NCBI GenBank assembly: GCA_014896255.1 | Contig: JADBKT010000027.1 | Span: 51,604-115,603, forward strand | Length of the DNA stretch: 64,000 nt | From: Hydrogenibacillus sp. | Lineage (GTDB): Bacteria; Bacillota; Bacilli; Thermicanales; DSM-22653 | Direction: 5' to 3' | Shown here: piece after piece, positions 47,685 to 55,458 of the stretch | How the letters are laid out: each line of letters begins with the position of its first letter | How positions within the stretch are numbered: position 1 is the first letter of the stretch | The notes under the pieces: generated by a model | Told to the model about the DNA's origin: nothing | Databases searched by the model: none | The model's input: only the letters and a program-made list of their open reading frames with translations | Translations under genes and position numbers: made by a program

Positions 47685-48301
47685 CGGATGCCGCAGACGT
47701 CGAACTGTTGGAGCGGATTCGACGCGACCTTCGAGCGTCATTATCCGAACGCCGCTACCGCCATGTGCAAGGCGTCGTCGAGACGGCCAAACGGCTTTCG
47801 CCCCGCGTCGGCGTGGACCTCAGGCAGGCCGAACTTGCCGCGCTCCTGCACGACCTCTGCAAGGAGTGGCCGACGGATTCGCTGTCCGATGTCTTGCGGC
47901 GCCACCATGACACGGTGTGGCTGGATTTTTCCCCGCTGATCTGGCATGCGCCGGCGGCGAGTTACGTGGCCCGAGAACGATACGGCATCGAAGATGTCGC
48001 CGTGCTGGAGGCGGTGTATTACCATTCGACGGGCCGCGGGGCGATGGGACCGCTGGATCTCGTCTTGTGGGTCGCCGACTACATCGAACCGGGACGCGAC
48101 TTTGAAGGCGTAGAAGTGGCCCGTCGCCTGGCGGAAGTGGATCTCGCGCTGGCGTTCCGTTATGCGATCAAGGAGACGATCCTCGACCTCCTCGAACGCG
48201 ATGAGACGATCCACCCGACGACGTGGCAGGCCTACAACGCCTATACGCGGAAGACGAAACGCGGGGCGCCGTTCCGGATCGACCGCTTCACGGAAGCGTA
48301 G
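47681..48301 (+). CDS. yqeK: HD domain phosphohydrolase YqeK
   Basis: 206 residues, HD-fold metal phosphohydrolase; members hydrolyse diadenosine tetraphosphate symmetrically. Metal ligands: His28 (RYRHVQG), His57-Asp58 (LLHDLCKE), and later His/Asp in YHSTGRG and LVLWVADYIEP. The GTG at 47681 overlaps the nadD stop (GTGA), placing it in the operon as in Bacillus. Confidence 0.92.
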   Translation: MTDAADVELLERIRRDLRASLSERRYRHVQGVVETAKRLSPRVGVDLRQAELAALLHDLCKEWPTDSLSDVLRRHHDTVWLDFSPLIWHAPAASYVARERYGIEDVAVLEAVYYHSTGRGAMGPLDLVLWVADYIEPGRDFEGVEVARRLAEVDLALAFRYAIKETILDLLERDETIHPTTWQAYNAYTRKTKRGAPFRIDRFTEA

Positions 48302-48327
48302 AAAGCGAAAAGGAGGGAACCTCGTTC

Positions 48328-48753
48328 TTGCGGGAATTCGACGTGGAGAACGATGCGGAGACGTTGGCCGTCAAGGTCGCCGAAGCGTTGATCGTCAAAA
48401 AAGGGCAAAAGACGCGCATTCTTTCCCTTCGGGGCTTGAGCATCATCGCCGATTACTTTGTCCTCACCAGCGGTACCAGCCGTCCGCACGTGCAGGCTTT
48501 GTTCGAGGCGGCTTGTGACGTGTTTCTGGCAACCGGCATCCGGCCGCGCATCGAGGGGGCTGAGGCACGCCGCTGGGTGCTCGTCGACGGGGGGAACGTC
48601 GTCGTTCACATTTTTCATGAAGAAGAACGAGAGTATTACGGGCTGGAGCGGATCTGGTCGGATGCCCCGGAAGTGGTCTTTCCGGCGAGCGGTGTCCCCG
48701 AACGCCCGGTTTCCGATTCGGTGCACGTCGGCCGTCACGAATCGCGCGGGTAA
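48328..48753 (+). CDS. rsfS: Ribosome silencing factor RsfS
   Basis: Binds ribosomal protein uL14 on the 50S subunit and blocks subunit joining when nutrients are low. 141 residues; IADYFVLTSGTSRPHVQAL and VLVDGGNVVVHIFHEEEREYYGLERIWSDAP are the family blocks. The TTG start at 48328 follows AAAAGGAGGG. The end of the gene is followed at once by a new sigma-A promoter. Confidence 0.94.
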   Translation: MREFDVENDAETLAVKVAEALIVKKGQKTRILSLRGLSIIADYFVLTSGTSRPHVQALFEAACDVFLATGIRPRIEGAEARRWVLVDGGNVVVHIFHEEEREYYGLERIWSDAPEVVFPASGVPERPVSDSVHVGRHESRG

Positions 48754-48770
48754 GTTCCCCCCTTGCACTT

Positions 48771-48799
48771 TTGACAGAGGCGGCCGAATCGATTACAAT
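48771..48799 (+). promoter_or_regulatory. Sigma-A promoter of the leuS T-box leader
   Basis: TTGACA (48771-48776), 17-base spacer, TACAAT (48794-48799): near-consensus. Confidence 0.85.
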
Positions 48800-48805
48800 A
48801 TCAAC

Positions 48806-49155
48806 CAGGTCGTGGAACAGGCGGAACAGAATGTCCGTTCGTCAAACGCGATGCCCGGGCGCCGCGCCGCGGTGCGCCTCGCAGAGAGTTGGCGGTCGGT
48901 GCAAGCCAACGGCGTACGCGGCGCGTCCTCATCCGGAAGCGGCCGATGCGAAGCTGTGAATCGTCGCCGAAGCGGACGATCGCGGCGGTAGTGTCGGACG
49001 TCGTCCCCGCGTTAAGGGGAAAGAGCGGCCCGACGCCGATGGTCCGTAAGGCATGATCCGCTGCTAAAGGACATGCCTGAGCGCCAGGGCGTCGTCGGCA
49101 AGAAGGGTGGTACCGCGGAGCGCATCCGTCCCTTGGGGATGGGGCGCTTTTTTCA
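48806..49155 (+). ncRNA. T-box leader (leucine-tRNA responsive) with terminator
   Basis: About 350-base leader between promoter and leuS. The T-box sequence AAGGGTGGTACCGCG (49103-49117) is perfect. Stem I features include AGAGAG (48883-48888), a GGTG/GCAAGCC pair following it, and a possible specifier codon CTG (Leu, 48954-48956) within GAAGCTGTGAA, the last being a guess. After the T-box, a GC-rich hairpin ends in TTTTTT (49148-49153), the terminator that uncharged tRNA-Leu would prevent. This ties leuS expression to leucine charging. Confidence 0.9.
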
Positions 49156-49190
49156 TTTTAAATCGCGAACCTAAGGAGGAGAAAGACGCC

Positions 49191-49748
49191 GTGGCCGTCT
49201 ACGATCACAAGGCGATCGAGCGCAAATGGCAGCGGTATTGGGAAGAAAACGAGACGTTTCGGACCGACGATGCGGATCGGTCGAAGCCCAAATATTACGT
49301 CCTCGACATGTTCCCTTACCCGTCGGGCGCCGGGCTGCACGTCGGGCACCCGGAAGGATACACGGCGACGGACATCATCGCCCGGATGAAGCGGATGCAG
49401 GGCTACAACGTGCTGCACCCGATGGGCTGGGACGCCTTCGGTCTGCCGGCGGAGCAATACGCCCTGGACACGGGCAACAATCCGCGCGATTTTACGCAAC
49501 AGAACATCGAGCATTTCCGCCGGCAGATCAAGTCGCTCGGCTTTTCGTACGATTGGAGCCGGGAGATCAACACGACCGACCCGAAATATTACAAATGGAC
49601 GCAGTGGATTTTTCTCAAGCTGTATGAAAAAGGGCTCGCCTACATGGCCGAAGTGCCGGTCAACTGGTGCCCGGCGCTCGGCACGGTGCTCGCCGACGAA
49701 GAGGTCATCGACGGCAAAAGCGAGCGCGGCGGGCACCCGGTGTACCGC
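49191..49748 (+). pseudogene. leuS: Leucyl-tRNA synthetase, first 186 codons only
   Basis: N-terminal part of leucyl-tRNA synthetase: the Rossmann start with HIGH-type motif [27 protein letters not shown], and the zinc-domain entry [16 protein letters not shown]. The protein should be about 800 residues; homology ends at [10 protein letters not shown] (49748) and the next bases encode a different gene on the other strand. The GTG start at 49191 has AAGGAGGA upstream and the T-box leader is intact, so the 5' end is normal. Most of the catalytic, editing and anticodon domains are missing. Confidence 0.93.
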
Positions 49749-49950
49749 GGGCGCCGTCGATCAGCCGGACGATGTCCGCATCCGGAGCATTTCCGAGGCG
49801 CGTGAAGTAGACGGCGTCGATCCGCGAGACAAATGCCACGCGCGTCGGCGCTTCGGTGCTGCCGTAGGCGTATCCCAGAAACGCCACCAGCGTTCCGAGA
49901 AGGAGCATCCGACGCCCCGCCCGCACATCCGTCTTCGCTCGTCTCTCCAA
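49749..49950 (-). pseudogene. Truncated last gene of the comG-like operon
   Basis: Reverse-strand reading frame from a TTG at 49950 (site GAGGAGC upstream) with an N-terminal membrane helix or signal (RRMLLLGTLVAFLGYAYG) followed by [18 protein letters not shown]. Its meaningful sequence stops at the leuS junction; the rest of the frame is only antisense to leuS. I do not recognise the family. It follows the ComGG-like gene by 35 bases, so it was probably part of the same operon. Confidence 0.6.
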
Positions 49951-49985
49951 CCTTTGCCGCTCCTCCTCTCTCCGTCATCGGCGGA

Positions 49986-50528
49986 TCAACGATCGATTTG
50001 CGAGCAGCGATCGCCGGCTTTAAATGCCGACCAATTCATCCGTCCCCAGCAGGACAATTGATCGCGCCCCGCCGATGGGTCGTATTCCCTCTTGAAAGTG
50101 TAAATCCGTTCGATCGACTCGTCGGGAAGCGGCAGGCGCGGAAGTTTCGGCATCTGGAGCGTAAGCGTCAAGGCATCGGAGACGAAGACCTCTCTTTCAC
50201 GCCGAAAGCCGCTTCCGGATGACGAAAGCGTGATCGTGCCGGCAAACGCGCCGGATTCCAGCCGCCTTCCGGCCGCCGCGTGTTCGACGAGCGGCGCTTC
50301 ATCCGGCGCATCCCCCGCATACGGCACCGCAAACACGAATGCTGCCGCGCTTTTGGTCAGCGCCTCCAGATCGGCTTCCGCCCAGGCCAAGATCAACCGC
50401 TCGCGCCGGTCGATGAGCTGGGAAAGCGCGGCGAGCGTAGCCAAACTCACCAAAGCCACGGTCATCAGTACGAGGGGAAGCACCCAGCCTTCTTCTTTTT
50501 TTGCGGCGCTGTCCGATGCCCGGATCAC
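49986..50528 (-). CDS. ComGG/PilX-like pilus assembly protein
   Basis: 180 residues. The N-terminus EEGWVLPLVLMTVALVSLATLAALS is a prepilin-like hydrophobic helix following a Gly but without a clear Glu5, as in PilX/ComGG proteins. The rest is a globular extracytoplasmic part with one Cys pair near the end (SCWG...DRCS). The GTG at 50528 overlaps the preceding stop (GTGA). Likely a minor pilus component. Confidence 0.68.
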   Translation of the reverse strand: MIRASDSAAKKEEGWVLPLVLMTVALVSLATLAALSQLIDRRERLILAWAEADLEALTKSAAAFVFAVPYAGDAPDEAPLVEHAAAGRRLESGAFAGTITLSSSGSGFRREREVFVSDALTLTLQMPKLPRLPLPDESIERIYTFKREYDPSAGRDQLSCWGRMNWSAFKAGDRCSQIDR

Positions 50529-51331
50529 CAAAGCCGCCTCGCCCCTTTCGCCGGCACAAGACCACGCACCGCTTCAAGCGTTTCGCCGCTTCGAATCGTT
50601 TCCTCCGACCCTTCCCGAATGCCGCCGGGACGACTTTTGATCCAGTAGCCGCCGACCGGCCAGGCGGTCAAGAGGGAAATCCGGAAGTCCCGCACTGCCG
50701 CCTGTCCGCGGGCATCGGTCACCGCCCGGTTCCAGGCGACGGTCACGACATACGGAAACTCGGGACGATCCGCGGACGACCTGGAAGCGAAGTCCAAGGC
50801 GCTTTTGACCACCGAGAGCTTCGGCGCCGGCGAAACGCCGGCGAGGTCTTGGATCGTCTCGATCTCTTTCTTTGACCACTCGATGAGCGTACCGTCGACT
50901 GCTCCCGTCGTCGCCGCCCACCGAAGACGCTGTCCGCGCCGGGCGGCGGCGAGGCCGTCACGCTTGGAATTGCGCGCGGGATCCTGTATTTTCAAAACAT
51001 ACGTCTGATCCTTCGGAAAATCGGCGATCAGCACATCTTGCTGTTCGGAACTGCGGCTGACGATCGGATCAAACGGTTGATCGGAAACGGTCGTCGGATC
51101 GACGGCATCGCTTTTGGGCAGCCCGTCGGCATAACGAATCCACTCATTGCGCAACAAGCCGGCGACGTACAGCGCCTCGTCCTCGGCCCGCGCTTCACTC
51201 TCGAGCCCGCTCAGCCAACCGATGGCCCGAACATAAATGCCGAAGACGATCGGCGCGATGAGCGCGACGACGGCCAGCGCCGTCAACAGTTCGATCAGCG
51301 AATATCCCGTTTCATCGTTCTGTAAATGCAT
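50525..51331 (-). CDS. Prepilin-like protein (minor pseudopilin)
   Basis: 268 residues with the class III signal TGYSLIELLTALAVVALIAP: cleavage after Gly, Glu at +5, then a hydrophobic helix. The long C-terminal domain (Asp/Ser-rich, no cysteines) resembles the larger minor pseudopilins of type II/IV systems. The ATG at 51331 has AAGGAG 12 bases upstream; an in-frame ATG at 51355 is also possible. It overlaps the previous gene by 20 bases or more. Confidence 0.78.
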   Translation of the reverse strand: MHLQNDETGYSLIELLTALAVVALIAPIVFGIYVRAIGWLSGLESEARAEDEALYVAGLLRNEWIRYADGLPKSDAVDPTTVSDQPFDPIVSRSSEQQDVLIADFPKDQTYVLKIQDPARNSKRDGLAAARRGQRLRWAATTGAVDGTLIEWSKKEIETIQDLAGVSPAPKLSVVKSALDFASRSSADRPEFPYVVTVAWNRAVTDARGQAAVRDFRISLLTAWPVGGYWIKSRPGGIREGSEETIRSGETLEAVRGLVPAKGARRLW

Positions 51332-51971
51332 CTGTTCGCCGTACTCCTTCGGCATCGCTTTCCCGTGCGACCAATACGGTCGTCCAGATTTGAAACAGCA
51401 CCGCCGGACGGTCTAATCTCCATGCGTTCGGTCTGCCTGCCGGGGATGAATCGACGAAGGCCAAAGAACCTGTCACGGGAAACGCATAACGCCAATAATG
51501 ACCATCGTAAGCGGACGAAACGCCTCCCGCGCCGATCTGAAGATCGAGGCGGATCCGCCGGCGGGGGCCGGACGCCTCCGCCTCGGCCTTTTCAAAATCG
51601 GCGCGCAGAGCGTCCAAGTAAGCCTCCAGCCTGAATTCGGCGTGACGCGCCGCCTCGAATTCCGTCTCCGATCGATGCGCGACGTGCTCATCGGGCGCCA
51701 TGACGTCCTCGAAACGATCGCCGGTCGTATCCGGATCTTCCGGTGACGACGGTTCAACGATCAAAACGGGGTCTCCCTCCAGCACCGGTTCTAAGCGGGC
51801 GAGCACGTATTGATAGGCGTGAAGCAGGGCCTGCTCGTCCAAAACGCGTAAATGCTGACGTGCCATCGCCGCCCACATCCCGGTCGCCGTTCCGATGAGC
51901 AAAGAAACGATGAACAGGGCGACGAGCACTTCCAAGAGCGTATATCCGGGATCGCGTGACGACCTCTTCAT
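51312..51971 (-). CDS. Prepilin-like protein (minor pseudopilin)
   Basis: 219 residues. Short basic leader MKRSSRDPG, then YTLLEVLVALFIVSLLIGTA with Glu5, a standard N-methylation motif. The globular domain is acidic (many Glu/Asp from residue 60 to 130). The start at ATG 51971 gives a typical leader; a GTG at 51995 overlapping the previous stop is an alternative. Part of the comG-like operon. Confidence 0.78.
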   Translation of the reverse strand: MKRSSRDPGYTLLEVLVALFIVSLLIGTATGMWAAMARQHLRVLDEQALLHAYQYVLARLEPVLEGDPVLIVEPSSPEDPDTTGDRFEDVMAPDEHVAHRSETEFEAARHAEFRLEAYLDALRADFEKAEAEASGPRRRIRLDLQIGAGGVSSAYDGHYWRYAFPVTGSLAFVDSSPAGRPNAWRLDRPAVLFQIWTTVLVARESDAEGVRRTDAFTER

Positions 51972-51991
51972 CGCCCGGCACACCGCCAAAG

Positions 51992-52501
51992 TCACTTGCA
52001 ATACTTTTCATACATCCGTGCGGTCAGCGCGGACGGCCCATAGCAGCGCGCCTCGTTCGACACCCGACCGGTCACGTTGAGATCCGTTGCCGCAGCCGTG
52101 CGACGGCCGTTTTGTCCGATGCTCCAGGATGTTCCTTGGGCCCTCTGAAGCGCCAACAGTCGGCTCCAATCTTTCGCGTTCCGGGAAACGATGATCTTCC
52201 CGCCGACGATCACCTCGTAACGGGTTCCGACACCGGGGGCATCTTCCGGAAAGCGCACCATGACTTCCTTCGTCCACAACCGCGCCACTTGTTGCATCTT
52301 GAACAGATCGCGCTCGAGCGTCGATTCGAACGCGCGAAACGAAAGTTTCTCCATCGTCTTCAGGCCATGGCGGATGAATGATCCGGCAAGGGCAAGGGCC
52401 CCGGCGATCAAGCCGATGACGATGAAAAGCTCGATCAGCGTATAGCCGGCTTCCCGCCGACGACGCCTCGGCATTTTTTCCGGAGAAGTCCGACGTTCCA
52501 T
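51992..52501 (-). CDS. Prepilin-like protein (ComGD/ComGF-like)
   Basis: 169 residues: Arg-rich leader (RRRRREAG) and GYTLIELFIVIGLIAGALALAG with Glu5. The C-terminal domain carries two Cys (ARCYGP...YEKYCK) that could form a disulfide, as in competence pseudopilins. It follows the ComGB-like gene by 43 bases. Confidence 0.78.
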   Translation of the reverse strand: MERRTSPEKMPRRRRREAGYTLIELFIVIGLIAGALALAGSFIRHGLKTMEKLSFRAFESTLERDLFKMQQVARLWTKEVMVRFPEDAPGVGTRYEVIVGGKIIVSRNAKDWSRLLALQRAQGTSWSIGQNGRRTAAATDLNVTGRVSNEARCYGPSALTARMYEKYCK

Positions 52502-52544
52502 GGATTCAGCGCCCTTTCGAACGGCGATTCCGCCTTCTTTGCGA

Positions 52545-53699
52545 TCACAGCCGTTCCAAAATGTCGAGCATCGGCATGAACATGTCCATCGCCAAGTAGA
52601 ACACGACCGCGCCGATGGCGATGAGCAGCGCCGGCTCGATGAAGGTGAGCAGGCGGTTCAAACCGTCTTCGACCATCGACTGAAGTCGCCCGGCGTACGC
52701 GAGAAGTTGCTCCGCGAGGCGTCCGGAACGTTCTCCGCTCTCGACGAAGATCGCCCACTCCGCATCCAACCAAAACACGCCGGCCGTGGCCGCCGTCAGC
52801 GTCTCCCCGGCGAGCAACCGACTTTCCAATCGGCCGTAAAACTCCCGGAGCGCCGGCCGGGCGGTCTCTGCTTTGAGCATTCGGACCGCGCTCAGGATGT
52901 CGTATCCGGCGCGTAAGGCGACACCGAGCTGCTCTGCCGCTTCCCGGGTGAGCATTCGGCGGAGCATGGTCCCCCAGACCGGAAGGCGCACGATGAGGCG
53001 AAGCGTATGCTCCGTCGGCCGGCGCGAGAGCACGGCGGCGGCGATGATCGCATTTCCGATGCCGATCATCGTCATGAGAACCAAGCGCGGCACGACGAAC
53101 GGATCACCCGACGGCACCGTCGTCGCCGCGTCGAGGACGGCGAGCTGTTCCCGGACGGCGCTGAGCTGGGGGATCAGGTAGACGAGCAAAAAGATCAAGA
53201 GCAAAATGACGAGGCTGACCAAAACGAAGGGGTACGCCAGCCGGCCGTACAGCGCCCGTCGAAAACGAAGGCGGTCTTGGTAGTACTTCCGAAGATGAGC
53301 GAGCTGGGTGTCGTAATCCCCCGTCCGATCGGCGAGCGCCAACGCGGCGACGGCATAATGAGGCCAGCGGATGATCGTAAACGCTTCCGAAAGCGGCGTT
53401 CCCGCTTCAACGGCGATGCGTACCGCGCGGATCGCGGCCGCTTCCGGCCGGCGAAGGCGTTTTTCGACGAGGCGAAAGCTTTCGGTGAGCGTAAAACCGC
53501 TTGCAGCGAGCGGCTCAAGCTGGAGGAGCACCCGTTCCATCATCGCGTCCGACCAGCGCCGCGGCAGACGCGACCTGCGCCGCCGAACCGTCTGAAGACG
53601 CAATCTCCATTCTTTGAACCATCCCCAGCGCCACTGGCCCCCCCTCGGCCTCTCCACGCGCCGACCGTCGTCGTCTCGTCTCGCTTCCCGCTCCATCAT
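52545..53699 (-). CDS. ComGB/GspF-like inner-membrane pilus assembly protein
   Basis: 384 residues, two T2SSF domains, each ending in membrane helices (AYPFVLVSLVILLLIFLLVYL; GAVVFYLAMDMFMPMLDIL at the C-terminus). A basic cytoplasmic N-terminus precedes the first domain (LLQLEPLAASGFTLTESFRLVE). It forms the platform on which the ComGA-type ATPase acts during pseudopilus assembly. It starts 6 bases after the ATPase gene. Confidence 0.88.
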   Translation of the reverse strand: MMEREARRDDDGRRVERPRGGQWRWGWFKEWRLRLQTVRRRRSRLPRRWSDAMMERVLLQLEPLAASGFTLTESFRLVEKRLRRPEAAAIRAVRIAVEAGTPLSEAFTIIRWPHYAVAALALADRTGDYDTQLAHLRKYYQDRLRFRRALYGRLAYPFVLVSLVILLLIFLLVYLIPQLSAVREQLAVLDAATTVPSGDPFVVPRLVLMTMIGIGNAIIAAAVLSRRPTEHTLRLIVRLPVWGTMLRRMLTREAAEQLGVALRAGYDILSAVRMLKAETARPALREFYGRLESRLLAGETLTAATAGVFWLDAEWAIFVESGERSGRLAEQLLAYAGRLQSMVEDGLNRLLTFIEPALLIAIGAVVFYLAMDMFMPMLDILERL

Positions 53700-53705
53700 C
53701 GACGC

Positions 53706-54854
53706 TCACCCTTTACTCGGTCGTCCACCGGTATCCCCTTCGTCGCCCGCCTTGACGCCCGTCGCATTCTCCTTTGCACGAAAACCATCGAACTTTTTCA
53801 GCATTGCCGCAACCGGCCGCCTGTGGCCATCTACGCCGTCGTCGCCGTATTTCGCTTCTTCGGTCAAAAGCGCCTTCAGCGCTTCGATGCGTCGATCCAA
53901 GAGATACGGAACATGCGCCGGTCGCGGGACATAGAGCTCAAATTCGGGCCGCGGAATAACCCCAAGACCGCGGCACATCGGGCAATCAGCGGGTCGGCCG
54001 CCGCACGCCGGACAAACCGGATGACGCATCCGCTGACCGATCACCCCCCGCAGCGCAGAAACGACGAGATATGGTTCGACGCCGAGTTCAAAAAAACGGA
54101 TGATGCCGGTCAAAGCGTCCTGGGCGTGAACCGTCGCCAGGACGAGATGACCGGAAAGCGCCGCCCGGACGACGATATCCGCCGTCGCTTTGCTGCGGAT
54201 CTCGCCGACGACGATGACGTCGGGGTCATGCCGAAGGAGCGCTTTGAGTCCCGTTTCGAAGGTGAGGCCGATCGCTTCGTTCACCGCCGTCTGGTGCGCC
54301 AGCGACAGGCGGACTTCCACCGGATCTTCGATCGTGTAGACGCTGTGCGTTCGGCGATCGATCAGCCCGAGAAGCGTGTATAGCGTCGTCGTTTTGCCGG
54401 ATCCGGTCGGACCGGCGATGACGACCATCCCGCTATCCGCCGAAAGCCACCGGCGGATGACGTCCTCCTCTTCCGGACGCATGCCGAGTTCGGTCAGCCG
54501 CTCGTACTGCGTCATCGGGTAGATGATCCGAAGCGTGAGCTTTTCTCCGTTGATCGTCGGCAGCGTCGCCAAGCGGATTTCATAGCTTCGGCCGTCGGCC
54601 GCTTCGTAGAGGAGTTCCCCGTCCTGCGGCAGGCGGCGCTCGGCGATGTTCAGCTTGGCGAGCACCTTGAGACGTTGGACGAGGGCCTCGCCGTCGCGCC
54701 GCTCCAACGTTCCCAGCGGATGGAGTCGGCCCCCCACACGCACACGCAAAAGATACATCCCGGCGGATGTCGGTTCGATATGCACGTCGCTCGCCCAGCG
54801 CGCGATGGCCCCTTCCACCCAGCGACGCTCCGGCGCCTGTTCGGTCGCCACCAT
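53706..54854 (-). CDS. ComGA/GspE-like secretion ATPase
   Basis: Hexameric ATPase of pseudopilus assembly, 382 residues, lacking the long N-terminal domain of GspE, as ComGA does. Walker A GPTGSGKTTTLYT (148-160), Asp box EDPVE, Walker B RHDPDVIVVGEIR (208-220), His box HLVLATVHA, and a four-Cys zinc motif (Cys281, 284, 291, 294). The ATG at 54854 follows GAAAGGAGATGG. The pilin gene precedes it in the operon, unlike the usual comGA-first order. Confidence 0.9.
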   Translation of the reverse strand: MVATEQAPERRWVEGAIARWASDVHIEPTSAGMYLLRVRVGGRLHPLGTLERRDGEALVQRLKVLAKLNIAERRLPQDGELLYEAADGRSYEIRLATLPTINGEKLTLRIIYPMTQYERLTELGMRPEEEDVIRRWLSADSGMVVIAGPTGSGKTTTLYTLLGLIDRRTHSVYTIEDPVEVRLSLAHQTAVNEAIGLTFETGLKALLRHDPDVIVVGEIRSKATADIVVRAALSGHLVLATVHAQDALTGIIRFFELGVEPYLVVSALRGVIGQRMRHPVCPACGGRPADCPMCRGLGVIPRPEFELYVPRPAHVPYLLDRRIEALKALLTEEAKYGDDGVDGHRRPVAAMLKKFDGFRAKENATGVKAGDEGDTGGRPSKG

Positions 54855-54881
54855 CCATCTCCTTTCTTCCGCGAAGTCTTT

Positions 54882-55286
54882 TTACGGCCGCTTTGGCCAC
54901 GTAAGCTTCGGCACACGGCCTTGGGTGTCGAGATCGAAGGATTTTCCGGCGCATCGATTCTGTTCGTCGATGCCCAAGTCTTCGCGCCGAATATACGTGA
55001 TTCCTGTCTGATGATCGTCATCCGCCAAAGCGCGGATCACGGAACCGACGTCGCTCCCCGGGCTTTCGCCGTGATCCATCACATACTCCACAATCGCTTG
55101 GTTGATCATCTCCGCTTTCGATTTGCAGAGCTTTTCTTCCGCGCGTTCCTTTCCGGCCAAAATCCGCGGCGTCACCAAACCCAAAATCAGAGCGATGAGG
55201 CCGATGACGATCAACAGCTCGATCAACGTAAAACCGCCATCCGCCATCCGCGTCCGTTTCCTTCGTGACGACGCCCGCCGCCCCAC
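54882..55286 (-). CDS. ComGC-like major prepilin
   Basis: 134 residues with a basic leader and the class III signal GGFTLIELLIVIGLIALILGLV (Gly/Phe cleavage, Glu5). The body is short, with an alpha-helical stalk (GKERAEEKLCKSKAEMINQAIVEY) and two Cys (LCKS, NRCAG) likely in a disulfide. By size and helix it is the best candidate for the major pilin. The GTG at 55286 has GAAAGGGGG 6 bases upstream; an inner ATG at 55247 is possible. First gene of the operon. Confidence 0.82.
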   Translation of the reverse strand: MGRRASSRRKRTRMADGGFTLIELLIVIGLIALILGLVTPRILAGKERAEEKLCKSKAEMINQAIVEYVMDHGESPGSDVGSVIRALADDDHQTGITYIRREDLGIDEQNRCAGKSFDLDTQGRVPKLTWPKRP

Positions 55287-55350
55287 ACCGATCCCCCTTT
55301 CGCGCAACGGATCGCGTAGACACGTGCATACATATGTTCTAACAACGACG

Positions 55351-55364
55351 CGAACATAAGTTCA
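55351..55364 (-). promoter_or_regulatory. LexA/DinR-like palindrome over a possible -10 element
   Basis: CGAACATAAGTTCA matches the Bacillus SOS box (CGAACRNRYGTTYC) at 12 of 14 positions. On the reverse strand it overlaps a possible promoter TTTACA-N16-TATGTT in front of the pilin operon. A half-site-like ATACATATGTTCT lies at 55328-55340. Confidence 0.35.
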
Positions 55365-55377
55365 TTAAATTTTCTGT

Positions 55378-55430
55378 AAAAAATATCGGCAGTTGAAAGC
55401 GATGCCCGAAGACCACCTCCTCTCCGATAT
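55378..55430 (-). terminator. Hairpin with U-run in the pilin operon leader
   Basis: On the reverse strand ATATCGG ... CCGATAT closes a 33-base loop containing a strong AGGAGG and a C-TTCG-G tetraloop, followed by TTTTTT (55383-55378). It lies directly downstream of the promoter at 55431-55458, so it could be a terminator for that promoter (a small RNA or attenuated leader) or for the upstream acyl-CoA dehydrogenase-like gene. Confidence 0.5.
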
Positions 55431-55458
55431 ATTATAACACCCTGCCGAAAAGCGTCAA
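55431..55458 (-). promoter_or_regulatory. Sigma-A promoter before the pilin operon leader
   Basis: On the reverse strand TTGACG (55458-55453), 16-base spacer, TATAAT (55436-55431). The -35 overlaps the stop codon of the acyl-CoA dehydrogenase-like gene. Confidence 0.65.

Noticed and set aside
49191..49950. leuS interruption as an intein or intron
   Set aside because: No LeuS sequence resumes downstream and the new sequence codes on the other strand, so nothing could be spliced back.
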